From contig DASTWV010000059.1 in assembly GCA_035765775.1 (NCBI GenBank), positions 481,555-545,554 of the forward strand: DNA of 64,000 nt, given 5' to 3'. Shown one piece after another: positions 25,824 to 34,842 of the stretch. Position 1 is the first letter of the stretch. Each line of letters starts with the position of its first letter. The stretch comes from Actinomycetota bacterium. GTDB taxonomy: Bacteria; Actinomycetota; CADDZG01; JAHWKV01; JAOPZY01. A program made the translations under genes and the position numbers. The notes under the pieces are model-generated. The model did no database searches. It was not told the DNA's origin and worked only from the letters and a program-made list of their open reading frames with translations.

Positions 25824-27638
25824 ATGACTGCCGAAGGCGATGTGGTGCTGGAAACCGGTCTAGGGGATCCTCAAGGATTCGCGGGCCTCTACGTTGAGAG
25901 TGTCCGCATCCGCAATTTCCGAGGGTTGACGGATTGCACGGTCGACTTCGAGAGGGACTTGACAGTCCTGGTTGGGCGCAACAATTCCGGTAAGTCGCGT
26001 GTTCTGCGGGCACTCGCGGTAGGACTGGGGGCGGCTACTCCGGATCGTGACGATCTGACGGTGCTCGGCCCCGTTGCCGCCGCCGTGGATATCGTGCTGG
26101 CTCCGACCGCCGCTCAAGGGGCAGAAGATGCCTTTGACGATCGCGTCGCCCGCCGGCTGGGTTCGGTTCAGCCAATAGCGGAAAGCCCCGTGCAGGAGCG
26201 GTTTGCCTGGAGAACCAGCATCAAAGCTTCAAGTGAGGGGTTTGGCGTTCGGGGTGAGACCTCGGTTCTGATGTGGGACCCGACCTCCCGGGGATGGGTC
26301 CAGCCTAGTCAGCCGACTTCCTTGGGGTCTGACCAGCGGAATCTTGTCGCGGCTGACCTTGTCGAGACCCGGCGGGATCTTGTCGAGGAGTTGACCCGGC
26401 GAGGGTCCCCCATCCGTCGAATTCTGGACGATCTGGAAATTGCTGGCGAGAGGCGCCAGGAGTTGGAGGACAGCTTGGCCGGCTTGGGGCAACAGATCGT
26501 TGATTCGAGCGAGTCCCTGGGGGCCGTAAGGGGGGCCCTTTTGGCGTTGGCGGCGGCAATCGACACGATGGGGGTGGCAAACCTGCGCCCCCTTCCCGTT
26601 CGCCTTGAGGAGCTGGCCCGGTCGGTATCCATCGAACTGGATGCCGGTGAGGGGGGCCTCCCCATGAGGCTTCACGGGGCCGGTGCCCGAAGCATGGCGT
26701 CACTCCAGGTGCAGAGCGTTCTCTATGACCGGCGCCTTGGGCGCGACGGCCCGGCACTCCGGCCGCACCCCGTAAGTCTCATCGAGGAACCCGAGGCTCA
26801 CCTGCACCCCCAGGCGCAATTCGAGTTGCCAACCCTACTCGGCGAAATTCGTGGTCAGGTCATCGTCACCACGCACTCCACCCACCTGGTCTCGGTTGTC
26901 GAGCCACGGTCGGTCAGGGTTGTTCAAAGGTCAGGTTCTGAGACTACGCTGGTCGACCTTCGCCCAACGGACGAGCAGTCACCTGATCGCGCCCGAAGAC
27001 CCTCCATGCACCTGGAGGAGATGGAGAGGATCCGTCGGCTGATCGAGCGTCCTTTTGGGGAACTCCTTTTCGCATCGGCAGTCATCCTGGGCGACGGAGC
27101 CACCGAACGCGCCCTGCTGCCGCCGCTGATCCGAAGGGCTCTCGGTCACCGGGCCCACGGTGTTTGCGTGGTGGACCCGGGCAGCATGAACAGCCCTCAC
27201 GCGAACGCCACAATCAAATTTGCCAACCTGCTGGGATACCCCTGGTTGCTGTTTAGCGACTCGGACGAGCCGGGCTCGCTCGCGGCGCTGAGGCTTGTGA
27301 AGTCCCTTGGGTCCGGGGACGAGACCCGGATCATCTGGGTACCCGGCCCACCTTCAGCGGCAACACAGGGCAGCGCGACAGAGCGGATGTTCCTCGAGTT
27401 CGACCCCTCACTCTGCCTCGATGCCTGCACCGAATTGGGGTATTTGGGCGAGCACGACGGCGTCCTGGCCTTCATGGAGAAACACAAGGGGGCTATGGGG
27501 AGGCTGTTGGCAAGTCATCTCATGGCTCGTCATCCTTGGCAGGGGCAGGGCGCGCCGACTCAGTGTTGGCCCACGGCCATTCACGCCCTGTTGACCAAAC
27601 TGGATGAACTTTTGACGACGAGGGTTAGTGCGTTATGA
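25824..27638 (+). CDS. OLD-family ATPase/TOPRIM nuclease, GajA-like
   Basis: The 604-residue product (ATG 25824; an upstream GTG at 25704 would add an unlikely Ser/Arg-rich leader) has an ABC-type ATPase split around a coiled insert. Walker A is GRNNSGKS (51-58), the signature GAGARSM, Walker B VSLIEEPEAHLHPQ near 316-329 and the switch TTHSTHLV. A C-terminal TOPRIM domain follows: ILGDGATE (Glu428) and the metal-binding pair Asp479/Asp481 in FSDSDEPG. This is the layout of OLD nucleases and Gabija GajA. It overlaps the helicase gene by ATGA. Third codon positions are less GC-rich than in neighbours, suggesting transfer. Confidence 0.9.
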   Translation: MTAEGDVVLETGLGDPQGFAGLYVESVRIRNFRGLTDCTVDFERDLTVLVGRNNSGKSRVLRALAVGLGAATPDRDDLTVLGPVAAAVDIVLAPTAAQGAEDAFDDRVARRLGSVQPIAESPVQERFAWRTSIKASSEGFGVRGETSVLMWDPTSRGWVQPSQPTSLGSDQRNLVAADLVETRRDLVEELTRRGSPIRRILDDLEIAGERRQELEDSLAGLGQQIVDSSESLGAVRGALLALAAAIDTMGVANLRPLPVRLEELARSVSIELDAGEGGLPMRLHGAGARSMASLQVQSVLYDRRLGRDGPALRPHPVSLIEEPEAHLHPQAQFELPTLLGEIRGQVIVTTHSTHLVSVVEPRSVRVVQRSGSETTLVDLRPTDEQSPDRARRPSMHLEEMERIRRLIERPFGELLFASAVILGDGATERALLPPLIRRALGHRAHGVCVVDPGSMNSPHANATIKFANLLGYPWLLFSDSDEPGSLAALRLVKSLGSGDETRIIWVPGPPSAATQGSATERMFLEFDPSLCLDACTELGYLGEHDGVLAFMEKHKGAMGRLLASHLMARHPWQGQGAPTQCWPTAIHALLTKLDELLTTRVSAL

Positions 27639-29437
27639 CAGACCTCACGTTGAGCCCAGAGCAGACGCGGGCCGTGGCCAGCCATTCCAAAGCCATTGTC
27701 GTTGTAGCGGGGGCAGGAACCGGGAAGACCGAGCTTCTGGCACATCGAATAGAAAGAATTTTAAGAGAATCAAAGGATGAGGGGTTCCGCGTTGTAGCAG
27801 TTTCGTACACAGTCAAAGCGGCGGACGAGTTGAGAGAGCGCCTTGGCCTCCGGCTTGGTGACCTGCACAAGCGGGTTGATGCCGACACAATCCATGGCTT
27901 CGCACTGACGCTGCTCCGCCAGTACGGTAGCAGAATCGGTCTCCCCATCGAGCCAGAAGTACTCAGCCGAGACGAAGACAGGGTTGTGCTCTTGGACGCT
28001 TGGCTTCAACAGTCCGGACAGGACTGGGGTGGAGACCCCTTAGAGGTCCTTGCGGCAATCGACCTAGCCCGCGCTCAATGCACAGCGGCCACGCTGCTAG
28101 ATGAATGGAGGGCAGCCCTCGATGCCGCCGGGGCACTGGACTACGCCGCAATGCTCGAACGCGGTGCCGAGCTGGCGGAGGGGGCTTGGGTGGCAAGACA
28201 CCTAGCGAGGGTCTACGATCACGTGGTTGTCGATGAGGCTCAGAACCTAACCCAAGCTCAATACCGGTTCTTGACTCGAATCGTTGGTGACCCCTCGTCC
28301 GACCATCTCAATTGCATGCTGGTGGGGGACGAGCGTCAATCTATCGTCGGATTCGCAGGGGCGGATGCCGGCCTGATCGCTCGGTTTTCCAGCGAATACA
28401 GAGCTGAGCGCATCGAACTCCACACCAACTTCCGTTCAGCGCGTGCCATAGCGGCTGTAGGCTTGGAAGTGGCAGCCGCACTTGGGCGTCCGGGACTCGG
28501 CCTGAACGCTACCAACTATTCTGCCGAGGGCCAGGTGCAGCTGGAAGCCAATGCGACCGAGATTGAAGAGGGACGCTTGGTCGCAAGCTGGGTTTCGGGC
28601 TTGCTTCAGAAGGGTTTGGGTGAGGCACTCGTGTCTCCGGGCGAGTCGCGCTTTGTTTCGGCGGAGCAGGTGGCGGTCTTGGCGCGTTCAGCCGCGAGCC
28701 TTCGATTCACGCGCGATGCCTTGAATGAGTTGGAAATCGACACGTCCATGGCTAGCACGCCAGAGGACTGGGTAACAAGCTTGCCGGGACAGGTAGTCAT
28801 CGAATTGATAGGTCACCGAGCGGCACCTGGGCACACGTCCATCAGGCGGCGGCTGGGCAGGCTCTGCGGTAACCCGGGGTTAGATTGGACAGAGGTTAGC
28901 GCGCTCCTTTTCGGGGCTCCAGATCCAGATCTCAAGGTCCTGGGTGAAGCGGTGGCCTCGGCTAGGACGCCGGCAGACTTGGTGGAGTTGATCGCGATTG
29001 CACAGCTGGCGGATCTTAACTGGGAGGATGACATCGCACAGCTTCAGGCAGCTTGGGCCTCGTTCGTTGACGTGGCCAGAGTTGGGGAGCGCACATTCGC
29101 CAACTTCAGACAGCACATTTCCCGCTGCCAGCGGGGAGACTCAATGGGTTCCGGTGTCCGACTCCTAACGGTGCACAAGGCACAGGGGCGCGAGTTCAAG
29201 GCAGTTGCTGTAATTGCCTGCAACAACGGCCAGTTTCCCGACTTCAGGGCGACAGGTGACGAGGCGCAGGCAGCAGAGCTGCGTACCTTTTACGTAGCCG
29301 TGACCCGCCCATCAAGATGTCTTCTCCTCACCCGGGCAAGACAGCGATCGACGCGGTTTGGTGCGCGGCCGACCGAGCCGTCTCCCTTTTTGCGGTGGGT
29401 GAACCAAGCAGAGCAGGCTAGGCTCCTGGCCCAATGA
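27635..29437 (+). CDS. UvrD/Rep-type superfamily 1 helicase, GajB-like
   Basis: The 600-residue protein has all SF1A motifs: Q motif (LSPEQTRAV), Walker A GAGTGKT (26-32), motif Ia VSYTVKAADEL, Walker B VVVDEAQNL, motif III LVGDERQSIVGFAG, motif IV HTNFRSARAI, motif V VRLLTVHKAQGREF and motif VI TFYVAVTRP. No nuclease domain is fused. Gabija GajB is a similar but usually shorter helicase that acts with GajA. ATGA overlaps at both ends (27635-27638 and 29434-29437) couple it to the ATPase genes on each side. Confidence 0.92.
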   Translation: MTDLTLSPEQTRAVASHSKAIVVVAGAGTGKTELLAHRIERILRESKDEGFRVVAVSYTVKAADELRERLGLRLGDLHKRVDADTIHGFALTLLRQYGSRIGLPIEPEVLSRDEDRVVLLDAWLQQSGQDWGGDPLEVLAAIDLARAQCTAATLLDEWRAALDAAGALDYAAMLERGAELAEGAWVARHLARVYDHVVVDEAQNLTQAQYRFLTRIVGDPSSDHLNCMLVGDERQSIVGFAGADAGLIARFSSEYRAERIELHTNFRSARAIAAVGLEVAAALGRPGLGLNATNYSAEGQVQLEANATEIEEGRLVASWVSGLLQKGLGEALVSPGESRFVSAEQVAVLARSAASLRFTRDALNELEIDTSMASTPEDWVTSLPGQVVIELIGHRAAPGHTSIRRRLGRLCGNPGLDWTEVSALLFGAPDPDLKVLGEAVASARTPADLVELIAIAQLADLNWEDDIAQLQAAWASFVDVARVGERTFANFRQHISRCQRGDSMGSGVRLLTVHKAQGREFKAVAVIACNNGQFPDFRATGDEAQAAELRTFYVAVTRPSRCLLLTRARQRSTRFGARPTEPSPFLRWVNQAEQARLLAQ

Positions 29438-32400
29438 TTCGCAGAGCGTCCGGCGAAAGAACAAGATTCGGTGAGGAGCGTATTACCGAGCCCCGCTTGG
29501 CGCGGGCCGTTGAAGCAGCCCACCAGGCTTTTGACGACCCGCGCTCTAAGCCGCCTTACGAGCCTCGTGGCCTCGCAGAAGTCGAGGCCGCCGTCTCTAC
29601 CCTTGTCGAGCGATTCCAGGCCGGTAGTGGGACACTTGCCGAAATCATCGAAAACGCCCGCGCCGCGGCCAAAGTTCTCTCCGAAGATCCTTTCCAGGCA
29701 CTTTCGGAAGTCGTGCAGAACGCCGACGACGTTGGCGCCACACGCGTGCACTTTGCACTGGTTGGGGACTCGCTTTTCGTGGGTCACAACGGTCGACCAC
29801 TCACCCTTCGCGACGTCCATGCCCTCGCTGCCCCGTGGCTCACAACCAAAAGGGATGACGCTGGTGCTCTCGGGCGATTCGGAATCGGCTTGATGACGCT
29901 CAGCGCCCTTAGCGACTCATTCGAAATGCACAGCTCCGACTACCACGTTCGGTTCGGGGCGCCTACCCTCGAAGTTGTCGCCGAGCGGGCAGTTCCAAGC
30001 GATTTGGCGAGCGTCGGTGACACCTCGCTTTACCTGAGACTTCGCGAGGCCGATCAGGCCACCCATCTCCTAATGCAATGGGCATCTCGTTGGGATGATA
30101 CAGCGCTGCTCTTCCTGCGCTCTATTCGTAGTGTCCGATTTTCGGCTGGTGACGAGAGGCTTACACTCTCGCTGACTTGGCGGGACCTCGGTGAAGAGGA
30201 CGGGGAGTTTGGCGGACGCGCCTTGGCCATTCGCCGCCGTGAAGCTCATTCGGCCGACGGTAGATCCTGGGTCGTCCATGACGCTGAATTCGAAGCACCG
30301 GGTGAACTGCAAAGGGCGCACAAAGCGACGCTAGAAACAACTCCCGTAGCAGTGGCCCTATCTCTTTCTGGGGAGGAACAGGGAATGCTCTATGCGGGGC
30401 TCCCCTTGACTTCGGTGGACTTGCCGCTGCGTGTGAATGCGCAGTTCGATCCGATCGCTAGTCGGCAAGGCGTTGCAACGAACGCCTGGAATCTTGCGCT
30501 AATCCCGCTCATAGCGAACCTCTGGGGCCACGCCATTGTTCAATTATTTCGCGAGAGGCCCGCATTAGCCTGGACCTCTACCCCACTCGGTACAGAGAAC
30601 CTACAAGGTTCTCGGGTAACCGCAGCCCTGCAGAAAGCTTTGGTTAGCGTCGCGAGAACCTACGTAGCCGATCTGGTTGAGGTTCGTGTTCGGGACTCTT
30701 GGAGCTGGATCGGCGACTTGGCCTACGAGGATCCGGAGCTGGATGGGAGGCTTGCATCAGAGGAAGTGGCCCAGCTGGCTGAGTTGGATGACGCGCTGCC
30801 GGCGTCAGCCCGCGACGCCAACGGGAGATGGCGACTTGTCCTCGACGACTGGCGTTGCAACGGGAATGAAATCGCCGACTCCGTCTCGGTTCTTGATGCC
30901 CTTCGCCTTTTTGAAGACCCCAACCTTGCGAATGAGCGCGTTCTCGCCGTCGGTTGCTTGGCTTTGGATAACATTCTGGACAAGGAGCTGGCGACGGCGA
31001 AATGTGTCGTCCGCGCAGACGGAAGTCGCTGCGTCCCGCCAAACTCGCGAGCCCTCGACTTCTTGGTCCCAGCCAAGTCAGGGCTGTCCTTCGCATTGGG
31101 TCTTGGCGCGCAGGTTCACGAATGCCACTTGGGGGATTCTCGTGATGCTCGGGTTGTTCTGGAGTGGCTCCAAGAGCGAGGTTCGATGCTTAGGATGGAA
31201 GACTCGGCGGTGCTATCCCGGTTGGCTGCGGCGGGGCAAGCTGGAACTCAACTGAAGCGTCGTCTCGACGACGACCAACTTGTGGCTCTACGCGACGCGC
31301 TCGAAGGGTTGGGCCAAGCAGAGTGGGCGAGTCTGGCACCGGCCATTGGAAGGGCAGTCCTCATTGAGGGCTATCGCTTCGCGCAGCGGGGTCGTCAGGT
31401 CACGGTCGATGTCCATCCCTCGGAAGCGTATCTAGGGAGATCCGTCGACAGAGATCCGGCCTCCTTCGCGGTTGCCGCGGAAAAGACGGTCGGCTTGGCT
31501 TGGGTGGCGCCGAGGTATGCCACAGTCCTTCGGTCGGCTCTCGGGCGGCAAGGTCTCGGCGCTCTGAGGTTCCTGAGGCTTCTTGGTGCGGAGACATCAC
31601 CCAGGGTATCACCCCATCCTGGCTCGGAAAGGAAGTATGGGACCTCATCGAGACTTGGGGTCGCTGCCTGGCGGCTGGACGGCCCGCAGGATCGCTATCG
31701 GGCGATCACGGCGCTGGGCGGGGAGTACACGCTTGACGACAGCATTAGCCCCGATCTCCAAGGGGTGGTCGAAGATATCGCTGCTGACCGCAAACCAGCT
31801 CGAAGGCGGGCGCGTGCCGCTGCATTGATCGCCACGTTGGGGCGGGCATGGAACGTACTCGGCGATCAGGCAGAAGTGACGGTTGCTGCCGCCTACTACA
31901 CCTGGAACTCTAGAGGATCTACGCGGGCATGGTGGCTCTGGACTGCAGCAACGACACCGTGGCTCGACGATGACAGCGGAAGGCCCCGTCCTCCGGTAGA
32001 GCTTCGCCTACGAACCCCGGCCACCATGGCGCTGTATGGGGCGAACCGCCGGGGATACGTTCACCACTCACTCAAGGACGCCCGCGTTGATGTACTCAAT
32101 GCGCTCGGGGTCGCAGGTGAACCGAACACGGCAGAGTTGTGCCAAAGACTTGTTGACCTTCGAGATCACGCGGATGTCGCGGGAAAGATCGATGAGGTGG
32201 TGGTGCTCTATCGGGCGATCGCGGATCACTTGGCCCCTGCTGCACACGCAAGCGGCGACTTGACATCGAGCCAGCTTCGTAAGGTGTTTGATGACGGCCC
32301 CGGGCTGGTCTACACAAACCTCGGGTGGCGCCGACCTTCACAAGTTCTTGGCGGGAGGCCTATATTCGGTGACCTTGCACCATTTACTCCCACGATAAGC

Positions 32401-33933
32401 GATACAGAGCGACTCTGGCGTTCGCTCAACGTTCGAAGGCCGGAGATTCAGGATTGCGTCGCCGTCATCACAGAAATCGGTCAAGCCGGAGCACCACCGG
32501 ATTCTGCGATGCAGACGATCCTGCTCGAGACGTTTCGTGAACTAGGGCGCTTGGCGGGACTGGCAAGCCTACCGGATTCGCAACGACGACGACTGGCGCG
32601 ATTGCCACTGTGGACGACGGCAGGTTGGGTCGAGACACGACCCGTGTACGCTGTGCACGATCCAGTGCTCGCATCTGGCTTGGCCAATATCGTTCCGGTG
32701 TGGAGGCCTGGCGGGGAGGTCTCTCAGTTCTACTCACTGTTCCGGCTCCTTCGCTTGGTGGAAGTACCCGCGTCAGCGGGACAGATAAATGAAGGACCCG
32801 TCGATGCCGATGAAGATCTAACGCGGCTTATGCGCTCCGCAATTTTGTTGCTCCACGACGACCTCGTGCGTAACGACCCTGCTACCGCCTCAGCATTGCG
32901 GATCCCTTGGTCTGAATTCGAGCGGTTCCAAGTCGTCGTATGTGAACACATTTCCGTGCACGTTCCCGGGGTTGCGCTGCCTGCTGGGCTGACCAGCGTG
33001 GCCGTGGACGCCAAGGCCTCCCCACAGTTGAAGTGCGTCTTCGTCACTGACCCTGACTTGCTCGGGCGCCTTGAGGGAGGAGGCAGGGCTTTAGCCGGAT
33101 TGTTCGAAACGGACCATCGCAGGGTTGCACAGGCTTGGCTGGCAGCGATGGAGCGGGCGGCGGCCGAAGAGGAGGCGGAAGGCCTCCGGATGGCCGAAGA
33201 GCGGGCAGCTGAGGAAACGCTTTTGAACGACGAGAGGATCCAACGCCAAACCTTGGCTCTCCAAAACCAGGTAAAGGATCGTCGTAAGGGCACTCCGACC
33301 CTTCAATCTCGAGCCCGACCCTCAACTGGGGCGAGTGCCGAAGATCCGCTCGCCACCGAAAACACTCGCCCGGCGCGGAAGCTTATCGACCCTTCGGCCT
33401 TCGAAATTGTTAACCCCAATGGTGACATCGTCGGCGGCGACCCTCAGCGTCGTCATGCGAAGCGAGCGTCACAGCCGCCGCTCCGAGAGCCAACTGCCTC
33501 CGGTAGTGGCCCCCAAGAGCGCTCGGCCCAGCGTGGATATACAGACCTTGAGAAGGAGACGATTGGCTACCAGCTTATTCGTCAGGTTCTTGGGAGCAAT
33601 GACGAGGGGATGGTCGACCTACGCTCTCAACGCGGAGTTGGCGCGGACGCTGTAGATGATCTCCGTCAATTCTACGAATTTAAGGTCTTCAGTGGAGGTG
33701 AGCCTGACGAAATTCGCATGACCGATAGCGAAATTCGCCGCGCTTTGGATGATTCCGCCTTTTTTCTCGTTATTGCCTCTGGCGTAGAGGTAGGCAGCGC
33801 CGAACCCAAAGTAAGAGTGATTGCGCAGCCGCTCGCTCAACTACATAAACTCGATCATCGGGATATGCGCCTAGGGGGGGTCCGCTCAGCCCATAGCCTT
33901 CTCTATCGTCTCGCCCCCATGGAAAACGGCTGA
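29434..33933 (+). CDS. giant sacsin-like GHKL ATPase with DUF3883/NOV-like C-terminus
   Basis: This 1499-residue protein starts with a GHKL (Hsp90/sacsin-type) ATPase: N box FQALSEVVQNADDVGA, then FVGHNGRPLTLRDV and the lid LGRFGIGLMTL. A long middle part has no recognised domain. An Ala/Glu-rich coiled coil (AAMERAAAEEEAEGLRMAEE) precedes the C-terminal module of about 130 residues: EKETIGYQLIRQVL, then FYEFKV (Glu1415, Lys1417), a possible PD-(D/E)xK-like core. DUF3883/NOV domains are known on large ATPases in defence and restriction islands. It is coupled by ATGA to the helicase gene. A sensor or effector role is inferred. Confidence 0.8.
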   Translation: MIRRASGERTRFGEERITEPRLARAVEAAHQAFDDPRSKPPYEPRGLAEVEAAVSTLVERFQAGSGTLAEIIENARAAAKVLSEDPFQALSEVVQNADDVGATRVHFALVGDSLFVGHNGRPLTLRDVHALAAPWLTTKRDDAGALGRFGIGLMTLSALSDSFEMHSSDYHVRFGAPTLEVVAERAVPSDLASVGDTSLYLRLREADQATHLLMQWASRWDDTALLFLRSIRSVRFSAGDERLTLSLTWRDLGEEDGEFGGRALAIRRREAHSADGRSWVVHDAEFEAPGELQRAHKATLETTPVAVALSLSGEEQGMLYAGLPLTSVDLPLRVNAQFDPIASRQGVATNAWNLALIPLIANLWGHAIVQLFRERPALAWTSTPLGTENLQGSRVTAALQKALVSVARTYVADLVEVRVRDSWSWIGDLAYEDPELDGRLASEEVAQLAELDDALPASARDANGRWRLVLDDWRCNGNEIADSVSVLDALRLFEDPNLANERVLAVGCLALDNILDKELATAKCVVRADGSRCVPPNSRALDFLVPAKSGLSFALGLGAQVHECHLGDSRDARVVLEWLQERGSMLRMEDSAVLSRLAAAGQAGTQLKRRLDDDQLVALRDALEGLGQAEWASLAPAIGRAVLIEGYRFAQRGRQVTVDVHPSEAYLGRSVDRDPASFAVAAEKTVGLAWVAPRYATVLRSALGRQGLGALRFLRLLGAETSPRVSPHPGSERKYGTSSRLGVAAWRLDGPQDRYRAITALGGEYTLDDSISPDLQGVVEDIAADRKPARRRARAAALIATLGRAWNVLGDQAEVTVAAAYYTWNSRGSTRAWWLWTAATTPWLDDDSGRPRPPVELRLRTPATMALYGANRRGYVHHSLKDARVDVLNALGVAGEPNTAELCQRLVDLRDHADVAGKIDEVVVLYRAIADHLAPAAHASGDLTSSQLRKVFDDGPGLVYTNLGWRRPSQVLGGRPIFGDLAPFTPTISDTERLWRSLNVRRPEIQDCVAVITEIGQAGAPPDSAMQTILLETFRELGRLAGLASLPDSQRRRLARLPLWTTAGWVETRPVYAVHDPVLASGLANIVPVWRPGGEVSQFYSLFRLLRLVEVPASAGQINEGPVDADEDLTRLMRSAILLLHDDLVRNDPATASALRIPWSEFERFQVVVCEHISVHVPGVALPAGLTSVAVDAKASPQLKCVFVTDPDLLGRLEGGGRALAGLFETDHRRVAQAWLAAMERAAAEEEAEGLRMAEERAAEETLLNDERIQRQTLALQNQVKDRRKGTPTLQSRARPSTGASAEDPLATENTRPARKLIDPSAFEIVNPNGDIVGGDPQRRHAKRASQPPLREPTASGSGPQERSAQRGYTDLEKETIGYQLIRQVLGSNDEGMVDLRSQRGVGADAVDDLRQFYEFKVFSGGEPDEIRMTDSEIRRALDDSAFFLVIASGVEVGSAEPKVRVIAQPLAQLHKLDHRDMRLGGVRSAHSLLYRLAPMENG

Positions 33934-33979
33934 AGACGCCAGGGAGTCGATCCCCCATTAGCAAAGCTTCAAACGATCG

Positions 33980-34426
33980 CTAAGCAGGTAACGGAGGGCA
34001 GCCCGTCTGCGGCCAGCCCCACGTCGTCCCCATGTCCAGGGACACGTACACACTGCCGTTGGACGCCCCAAAGGCAGCGAGGCACGCTGCTGCCGGATCC
34101 AGGTCCTCCTCGCCGAGCCGGAGAAGCCGGGCCTGCGCCGTGCCGACCAGGACACCGGCCCGGGTCTCTGCGACGCACACCCCGTGCACCCCTTCGAGAC
34201 GGGCCACGCGGGTCCAGGTCCCTTCATTGCCACCTTCGATCTGCTGCCCGCCTTCAAGGGGCACCCGCCAGAGCACCTGCCCATCGACCAGGGCCCACAG
34301 CGCTCCCTCGCTCCGGGCAAGCGCGCCCACCCGGTGATCGGCGAACGTTGCCGGACCCGCCCGCCGGCCTCCGTCGAGATCGAGGCTCCACAGGCCCTGC
34401 TCCGTGCCCATCGCAATGCCTGCCAT
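33980..34426 (-). pseudogene. truncated beta-propeller / BNR-repeat protein at island edge
   Basis: The frame starts at ATG 34426 (MAGIAMGTEQGLWSLDLDGG) and reads as the first blades of a sialidase/photosystem-assembly-like propeller: ALWALVDGQVLWRVPLEGG, GVLVGTAQARLLRL. It then reaches a single Asp-box-like stretch, GSVYVSLDMGTTWG. It stops after about 148 residues, whereas such proteins need several more blades. Its end faces the end of the defence operon, 46 bases away. Most likely the gene lost its 3' part when the island was inserted or deleted. An intact short protein is less likely. Confidence 0.5.
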
Positions 34427-34842
34427 CACGCGTGGAATTCTCCCCCACCCAAGAGCCGCCCGGAAGCCATGACAAACTGGATGAAGCGGTCGCTTACCGC
34501 CTTGGGGGAGAACCGTGACCAAGAAGGCTGAACCGCTGAGGGTCTTGGTCGCCATCCTGACGGGCACCGAACGGGTCCGGCAGCAGGAAATTGACCGCCC
34601 CGAATGCGGCGGGTCCCCCCTCGGCACCGGCAGCGTGCCAGGCCAGCACCAGCGTTTCAGGAAGTTTCACTGATCTGCGCCCTGGCCTGGAGGGGACGGC
34701 TTCATATACCATCCGTTTTGTGACAAACAACGGTTCATGGCGGCGTCCGGTGCCCCGGGGCGGCAGTGCGGATCACGTCCGCAATATAAGCTATTCGTTC
34801 GATTAATCCTAGCCCCCAGGTCTGGAAGCGAGGTTGCCCTGC
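34427..34842. other. 416-bp region with at most one short remnant gene
   Basis: This stretch lies between the truncated propeller gene and the PI-PLC-like gene. Only one small frame (34515-34673) has a credible ribosome-binding site. Base composition is mixed, and the region looks like a junction scar rather than a functional control region. Confidence 0.45.
34515..34673 (+). CDS. short frame of 52 codons, possible gene remnant
   Basis: GTG 34515 is preceded by GGGGGAG at five bases. The product begins MTKKAEPLRVLVAILTGTER and then loses any recognisable pattern before the stop. The opening strand-like LRVLVAILTG would suit the first beta strand of a Rossmann or glycosyltransferase fold, so this may be the start of a decayed gene. 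Identification is not possible. Confidence 0.3.
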   Translation: MTKKAEPLRVLVAILTGTERVRQQEIDRPECGGSPLGTGSVPGQHQRFRKFH

